The translations under genes were made by a program, and so were the position numbers. A stretch of 64,000 nucleotides of DNA from Deltaproteobacteria bacterium (GTDB lineage: Bacteria; Desulfobacterota; Syntrophobacteria; Syntrophobacterales; Syntrophobacteraceae), in the NCBI GenBank assembly GCA_021780695.1, contig JAJXYD010000033.1, forward strand, positions 1-64,000. The letters run 5' to 3'. The notes under the pieces were generated by a model, which had not been told where the DNA came from, searched no databases, and was given only the letters and a program-made list of their open reading frames with translations. Shown in pieces: positions 63,103-64,000 of this stretch. Numbering within the stretch: position 1 is the first letter of the stretch; each line of letters starts with the position of its first letter.

Positions 63103-64000
63103 CTAGACGAGGTTTACGATAGGACGTGTAAGAACGGTCCATTCCTTCGTCGCTTCGTCAAACTTAACGTTTACGAAGTGCTTCTGGCTGTCATCAAGCT
63201 TGAGGTAGTCAAACTTGTAGTAGTAACCAGGCCACCTGGACTCTTTACGAGCCAGTCTCGACCTTGCACAGGCCTGACCTACATAGTACCTGTGTACCGA
63301 TTCCCATGCTCTCATCAGTTCATGGGAATCGTTGGCCGCCAGCTTGTCGATATCTTCGCCAAGCAGACCAAGCTTCCACAAACCGATTTCAAGCAGCTTG
63401 TCGGAGGTTCCGTACAGGGTCTCCCAGCCACCGGCATACTCGCCCATGATCTTCTGGAGTCTGAACAGGAAGTTATGGGGCGAAATGTAGTTGGGGTTGA
63501 CATCCGGAGAGGTGGTGAAATCCTTATTCGTGTCATACACTTCATAAGGCTTGAAGATGATGTCCTTGTACTTGGCGATCGTCGCATCGGAAATGCTCGG
63601 GGTGTAAGCCTTTTCGTCCTTGGCGAACTTTACAACGGACTTTCCGGCGATTCTACCCTGAACGTGCGAGCCGCTCGAAAACTTGTGAGCGCAAGCGCCA
63701 ACACCGCAACCGGCCGTGAAAAGACCCTTTACCGTGGTCATCAGGTTGTACTGCGCGGGGAAGGAATCCTTGTATTCGGCAGGCATGATGTCTGCGGCAC
63801 CGGCAACCCAGGAACCGCAGGAGCAGGCGTGCGAACCGATGAAAACCGAGTCGGACAGCTGGAGCTCCATGGGCTTCTCGAGCGGATCGATATTGTGAGC
63901 GGCCCAGTTGGTCGCCCCGGCGATGGTCATATCGAGGAAATCTTCCCAAGCTTCAGATTCGTAGTTCTTGATCTTCTTCTTGAGTTCCTTGGGATCGGTT
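63103..64000 (-). CDS. aprA: Adenylylsulfate reductase alpha subunit, C-terminal part
   Basis: About 299 residues of AprA are present; the frame runs off the right edge without a start. Full AprA has roughly 650 residues, so more than half lies outside. The visible part includes GATNWAAHNIDP, FIGSHACSCGSWVAGAADIMPAEY, GLFTAGCGVGACAHKF (FAD-domain glycine-rich segment) and the ending TVLTRPIVNLV. AprA carries FAD and reduces APS to sulfite and AMP with the FeS subunit AprB, which is expected upstream outside the window. The gene ends before a strong terminator. Confidence 0.97.
   Translation of the reverse strand, partial: TDPKELKKKIKNYESEAWEDFLDMTIAGATNWAAHNIDPLEKPMELQLSDSVFIGSHACSCGSWVAGAADIMPAEYKDSFPAQYNLMTTVKGLFTAGCGVGACAHKFSSGSHVQGRIAGKSVVKFAKDEKAYTPSISDATIAKYKDIIFKPYEVYDTNKDFTTSPDVNPNYISPHNFLFRLQKIMGEYAGGWETLYGTSDKLLEIGLWKLGLLGEDIDKLAANDSHELMRAWESVHRYYVGQACARSRLARKESRWPGYYYKFDYLKLDDSQKHFVNVKFDEATKEWTVLTRPIVNLV

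Overview
The window comes from a sulfate-reducing bacterium, most likely a Desulfobacterota (deltaproteobacterial) lineage. It carries dissimilatory sulfite reductase (dsrD, dsrA, dsrB, dsrN, dsrC), ATP sulfurylase (sat), the 3' part of adenylylsulfate reductase alpha (aprA, cut by the right edge) and a Qmo-type complex (qmoA, qmoB and an HdrD-like third subunit). It also has a tetraheme cytochrome c3, a fused siroheme decarboxylase of the alternative haem pathway, and several sigma54/two-component genes. Most genes lie on the minus strand, with strong Shine-Dalgarno sequences and clear intrinsic terminators. Genus and species cannot be fixed from the sequence alone.

Layout. 0.8-2.0 kb: CBS-domain plus HPP membrane protein pair. 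2.5-3.5 kb: secreted transglutaminase-like protein. 3.8-8.9 kb: the most striking locus, a Cache-type histidine kinase, an NtrC-type sigma54 activator, a sigma54 promoter, and a gene fusing a CheY-like receiver to a complete formate/nitrite channel (FNT). 9.4-14.7 kb: accessory region with a MocR regulator divergent from an FMN-binding protein, an unusual MIP channel, an IS256-type transposase remnant, an unknown gene and a decayed TauE/SafE gene. 14.7-19.5 kb: apparent operon of a five-PAS hybrid kinase, a ferredoxin-nitroreductase and a DinB-like protein. 19.6-25.2 kb: methyltransferase, CysRS-like protein with altered zinc ligands, CorC/HlyC-type protein, HPF-cold-shock fusion, hydrolase-OsmC fusion. 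25.3-28.1 kb: cytochrome c3 and a secreted repeat/fibronectin protein.

28.2-33.6 kb is the dsr locus in the order dsrD-dsrA-dsrB-dsrN-dsrC-ferredoxin, punctuated by three strong hairpins. 33.9-38.7 kb mixes TPR, FKBP, siroheme decarboxylase, cobalamin adenosyltransferase and FmdB-like genes. 38.8-44.6 kb: LpoA-like lipoprotein and the hrcA-grpE-dnaK heat-shock operon with a CIRCE operator. 44.7-53.7 kb: MetE/UroD-like protein, stand-alone AICAR transformylase domain, diguanylate cyclase, two DUF2889-type proteins (one fused to PHP), a DUF169-CoaE fusion and a repeat-rich DUF3300 protein. 54.2-64 kb: hdrD-like, qmoB, qmoA, sat, a small gene, two YkgJ-type cysteine-cluster proteins and aprA.

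The sulfate pathway genes fit together. Sat makes APS. Apr reduces it, with electrons proposed to come through QmoAB and the HdrD-like subunit. DsrAB reduces sulfite onto DsrC. DsrN probably amidates sirohaem, and the fused AhbAB-like protein would draw on the same sirohaem pool for haem. The receiver-FNT channel beside its own two-component system is the best candidate for an undescribed system: a channel that may be controlled both in transcription and by phosphorylation.
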